A DNA stretch of 16,220 nucleotides, from contig JASHYS010000275.1 in NCBI GenBank assembly GCA_030042915.1, forward strand, positions 1-16,220. The letters run 5' to 3'. The stretch comes from Acidobacteriaceae bacterium. Its GTDB lineage: Bacteria; Acidobacteriota; Terriglobia; Terriglobales; Acidobacteriaceae. Made by a program: the position numbers and the translations under genes. Shown here piece after piece: positions 13,632-16,220 of the stretch; positions within the stretch are counted from its first letter, which is position 1; every line of letters starts with the position of its first letter. The notes beneath the pieces were generated by a model that was given only the letters and a program-made list of their open reading frames with translations, did not search any database and was not told the origin of the DNA.

Positions 13632-15110
13632 TTGCCTCATTCGTCAACACGCTCGCAAATCCATGCTCTGGAGTTCTGCTGCCGATCTCACTGCCGGCCC
13701 ACGCCGCGCAGCCTGCCTTTCCTCTTGTGCGTCCTAGCCATAGCTGCCTCAGCCCAGCAGTACGAAACCGTCATTGCGCACGGCCGTGTTATTGACCCGG
13801 AAACACGTCTCGATGCTGTACGCGATGTCGGTATCCAAAATGGCAAAATCGCTGCTATCTCTGAAACCCCGCTTGCAGGCGGCAGCGTTGTGGATGCCGG
13901 TGGGCTCGTCGTCACCGCCGGTTTCATTGACCTCCATCAGCATGGCCAGACGCCTGAAAACTACGCGTTCAAAGCGCGTGATGGCGTCACCACGGCTCTC
14001 GAGATGGAAGTCGGCGTCTCGCCCGTCGACGCCTGGTACCGCACGCGTGAAGGGAAGTCACTCATAAACTTCGGTGCAAGCGTCGGGCACATTCCCGTTC
14101 GTATGGCTGTGATGCACGATAGCGGTACATTTCTGCCGCACGACAGCGCCGTCAATACAATAGCTACTCCGGAACAGCTCGCAGCCATCCTTTCTCTGTT
14201 GCGCCAAGGTCTCGATGAAGGGGCCCTTGGTATCGGCATGGGCATCGCTTACGTGCCCGCTGCCACGCGCGATGAGATCTTTCGCGTCTTCCAACTCGCG
14301 GCCGAGCGCAAGACGCCCGTTTACGTCCACCTGCGCAGCTCGGGCCCTGTAGAGCCAGGCGGAATCGATGCCTTGCAGGAAGTGATGGCCGACGCTGTCG
14401 CAGCGGGCGCCTCGCTGCATGTCGTACACATCACCAGCACTGAGCTCCGCCAAACTCCGCTCGCGCTCAACCTGATCCACAGCGCTGCCGGTCACACTCT
14501 CGACTTTACAACCGAGGCCTATCCTTACACCGCCGGTATGACGGATATTGGCTCGGCCATTTTTTCGGAAGGTTGGCAGGACCGCAACGGTGGCATCAGT
14601 TACAACGACCTGCAATGGGCGGCCACGGGCGAACGCCTTACCGCCGAAACGTTCGCACGCTATCGCAAACAGGGCGGCATGGTTGCTATCCATGCCATTC
14701 CCGAAGATGTTGTCCGCGTCGCAATCGCCGACCCGGAGGTGATCGTTGCGAGCGACGGCATTCTGGATCATGGCAAAGGTCATCCGCGCGCCGCTGGAAC
14801 CTACGCGCGCGTCCTGGGCAAATATGTTCGTCAAGAGCACTTGCTTTCGCTTATGGACGCGCTCCGCAAAATGAGTTTCTTGCCCGCTCAGCGATTAAAT
14901 CTCTCCACTAAAGGCCGCCTTCAGATCGGCGCCGACGCGGACATCGTTGTTTTTGATCCGCAGCGCGTCATCGATCGCGCCACCTTTGAGAATCCCGCTC
15001 AATACTCCGAAGGCATCCCGCACGTCATGGTGAACGGCGTATGGGTGGTGAAAGACAGCCGTATCCAGGAAAACGTCTTTCCCGGTCGCGGTCTGCGCCG
15101 GGGTCAGTAG
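13632..15110 (+). CDS. Secreted amidohydrolase, D-aminoacylase / N-acyl-D-amino-acid deacylase type
   Basis: A metal-dependent amidohydrolase of 492 residues from the TTG at 13632. Expected metal ligands are visible: HxH in FIDLHQHG (residues 102 and 104), an acidic residue in LEMEVG (about 124-126), His in VYVHLRSSG (233), His in SLHVVHITST (263/266) and Asp in IVASDGILDHGKGH (375). The last segment, with GKGHPRAAGTYARVLGKYVR, is typical of the D-aminoacylase group, which removes acyl chains from N-acyl-D-amino acids. A hydrophobic stretch (SLPFLLCVLAIAASA) marks a signal peptide, so it probably acts outside the cytoplasm. The true start is unclear: the TTG has a poor ribosome binding site, no ATG or GTG lies in frame before the signal peptide, and an out-of-frame ATG lies near 13662. 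The 5' end may be damaged. The rest is intact. Confidence 0.88.
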   Translation: MPHSSTRSQIHALEFCCRSHCRPTPRSLPFLLCVLAIAASAQQYETVIAHGRVIDPETRLDAVRDVGIQNGKIAAISETPLAGGSVVDAGGLVVTAGFIDLHQHGQTPENYAFKARDGVTTALEMEVGVSPVDAWYRTREGKSLINFGASVGHIPVRMAVMHDSGTFLPHDSAVNTIATPEQLAAILSLLRQGLDEGALGIGMGIAYVPAATRDEIFRVFQLAAERKTPVYVHLRSSGPVEPGGIDALQEVMADAVAAGASLHVVHITSTELRQTPLALNLIHSAAGHTLDFTTEAYPYTAGMTDIGSAIFSEGWQDRNGGISYNDLQWAATGERLTAETFARYRKQGGMVAIHAIPEDVVRVAIADPEVIVASDGILDHGKGHPRAAGTYARVLGKYVRQEHLLSLMDALRKMSFLPAQRLNLSTKGRLQIGADADIVVFDPQRVIDRATFENPAQYSEGIPHVMVNGVWVVKDSRIQENVFPGRGLRRGQ

Positions 15111-15146
15111 CGCCTCGCTCCCAGGCCGCGAGGTAAGACGCTACGC

Positions 15147-15506
15147 TTAGTTGCTTCTGCCGGTTCCTCCGTGAAACGGGCGCACCTCGACCGGCGCCCG
15201 ACAGGCGACGGCGGCTTTGCGCCCCCACGCCAGCGCCTCGTTCAGGTCAGCAACCTCCAGCACCCAGAAGCCGCCGACATGCTCTTTGGTCTCCAGGTAT
15301 GGACCGTCGGTGATGAGCACATCACCAGCGGGCTGCACCCGCAGAGACTTCGCGCTGCTTGGCGGCTGCAGACCGCCAACGAAAATCCTGACACCAGCAG
15401 CCTTCATCTCGTCGTTGAGCGCATCGATATCGCGGGACATCGCTTCGTCCTCTGTGGACGCGTCGTAGTCGTCGGGGCGGTGAATAGCAACCAAATACTT
15501 CTTCAT
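15147..15506 (-). CDS. DGPF / YciI-like (YCII-related) family protein
   Basis: A 119-residue cytoplasmic protein of the YCII-related group. It begins MKKYLVAIHRPDDYDAS. The family centre is clear: VRIFVGGLQPPSSAKSLRV, then VLITDGPYLETKEHVGGFWV (the DGPF-type motif) and LEVADLNEALAWGRKAA, ending in PVEVRPFHGG. These proteins adopt a ferredoxin-like fold. Their chemistry is mostly unproven, and they often accompany ECF sigma factor genes, which are not seen here. The ATG at 15506 is preceded by GGAGA 4 bases upstream and matches the family start, so a longer frame upstream to 15800 is rejected. It converges with the amidohydrolase gene across a 36-base gap. Confidence 0.9.
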   Translation of the reverse strand: MKKYLVAIHRPDDYDASTEDEAMSRDIDALNDEMKAAGVRIFVGGLQPPSSAKSLRVQPAGDVLITDGPYLETKEHVGGFWVLEVADLNEALAWGRKAAVACRAPVEVRPFHGGTGRSN

Positions 15507-15934
15507 GACTTCTCCTGTAATGGTCTTCTGGAAGGCCGCTTGTTGGTCTCCCTTCATTATCTCGACGAACGGGCGGCCCGGGAATCGACAGATGGTCCAG
15601 GAAATTATTCCGGCTGCACCGTTGAAGGAGTTGCGAACGGGTTCGTACGCCATCTCGGGCGAGTCGTCCTGCTGGCCGAGGGTTTGGGCCGAGCTGCCGG
15701 GAAGCCCGATGAGCAGGCGATGAGGAACAGGTTGAGGGAATTGCTGCGGGGCTGAGTGCAATCCCTGAAAGACCGTTCGCAGCCGTTTGCAGTTGGCCAA
15801 GACGCTATCGGCCGGGCTTTGGCGAATTTAAGAAAGCGGGCTACAAGGAGTGGCTGACGATCGAATCGAAATTCGACCCGGAAGCGGGCGAGTGTTGCAA
15901 TACCTGGAACAGCAGTGCGCCGAGGCTTGAAGCC
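15507..15934. other. Spacer with possible gene remnants
   Basis: No intact gene is seen. A plus-strand frame at about 15815-15915 reads GFGEFKKAGYKEWLTIESKF, resembling the last strand-helix of sugar-phosphate-isomerase-type TIM barrels (GY-x-GWLTIE). It is followed by residues without clear homology and has no start. It may be the worn end of a lost gene. Other frames here are antisense to each other and lack motifs. Confidence 0.3.
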
Positions 15935-16220
15935 CTAACGAATCGTCACCGTCTCCACACGCATCAGCTCGCAAGCGCCTGCGCCAGTGTCCGTGCGGCT
16001 GAGTGAGCTGCGCCAACTGAACCCGTCAGGGCCGTCGACCTGCACGAGATCGCCGTCCATCTCAATCAGATTTCCAGCCCTGACCGACCTTAATGCGCGC
16101 TTTACTTCGTCGTTTGCCGGGATCAAGTGCATGTTGGCGCTGTGCGAATTCATTTCGTCCGCCGAAAGCGGAAATCTGGAATTCCGTGGCCAATAGCGAT
16201 ACCAGCGCTGCCCCTGCCAG
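15935..16220 (-). CDS. Conserved hypothetical protein, C-terminal part (runs off the window)
   Basis: The minus-strand frame is open from the right edge to a TAG at 15937-15935, giving the last 94 residues of a longer protein. Key segments are GQRWYRYWPRNSRFPLSADE, SANMHLIPANDEVKRALRSV, RAGNLIEMDGDLVQVDGPDG and a C-terminal SRTDTGAGACELMRVETVTI. The order of N-x-H-L-I/L-P/A-A, then a strand with R/G-x-L-V, then TDTGxGACE, agrees with a family of conserved hypothetical, often membrane-anchored proteins. That is from memory and I cannot name it. The ATG at 16153 is internal, since the frame and the conserved Trp/Tyr residues continue beyond it. Confidence 0.7.
   Translation of the reverse strand, partial: WQGQRWYRYWPRNSRFPLSADEMNSHSANMHLIPANDEVKRALRSVRAGNLIEMDGDLVQVDGPDGFSWRSSLSRTDTGAGACELMRVETVTIR

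Noticed and set aside
14058..14840. 260-residue minus-strand open frame
   Set aside because: It is the antisense shadow of the amidohydrolase, whose metal-binding motifs are clear.
15171..15755. 194-residue plus-strand open frame
   Set aside because: It is antisense to the well-supported DGPF gene and shows no motif over that part.
1..16220. CRISPR array
   Set aside because: No regularly spaced repeats of 24-40 bases with unique spacers were seen. The only short repeats (12949-12998) are 9-mers at 10-20 base spacing.

Overview
The window looks like chromosomal DNA of a GC-rich, Gram-negative soil bacterium, most likely an acidobacterium. This is an inference from a secreted PEP-CTERM protein, a secreted amidohydrolase, a DGPF/YciI protein and a DUF3854-type primase-helicase. 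No ribosomal or other taxonomic marker is present.

Layout. (1) 204-1521: a complete ISAzo13-type insertion sequence with inverted repeats and a possible TAA target duplication. (2) 1742-4582: minus-strand genes for a PEP-CTERM surface protein and a secreted repeat protein. Between them lie a frameshifted small gene and a rho-independent terminator. (3) 4759-13106: a mobile-element region. It holds a serine recombinase (minus), then mainly plus-strand genes: a terminase-small-subunit-like gene, overlapping small genes, a broken aspartic-protease gene, a detached recombinase-type HTH, an excisionase/AlpA-like HTH, a Toprim/DUF3854 plus RecA-ATPase replication gene, a small coupled gene and a tyrosine integrase. 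A two-gene unknown cassette points the other way inside it. The region ends in four CCGTGCTTA-type direct repeats and the 3' half of a tRNA-Val(GAC) gene, the expected scar of integration into a tRNA gene. (4) 13107-16220: presumed chromosome, with a broken ParB-like fragment, a D-aminoacylase-type amidohydrolase, a DGPF/YciI protein and the end of a conserved hypothetical gene.

How it fits together. Integrase, Xis-like HTH, primase-helicase and small-terminase-like genes, with no visible capsid, tail, portal or large terminase genes, resemble the plan of phage satellites (PICI-like islands). Because the tRNA fragment is the displaced 3' half, the other island end should lie to its left. No intact tRNA-Val is visible in the window, so the island may extend past the left edge.

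Condition. Many genes here are interrupted by single-base frame changes (near 3113, 6730, 7317, 7683, 9485, 10058, 12265, 13353 and 13500). The integrase also carries His where the catalytic Tyr is expected, and the aspartic protease has lost its active-site segment. This suggests a decaying island, although assembly indels cannot be excluded from one sequence. The frame change at the T9 run in the replication gene sits at a UUU-UGA site that could also be recoded.
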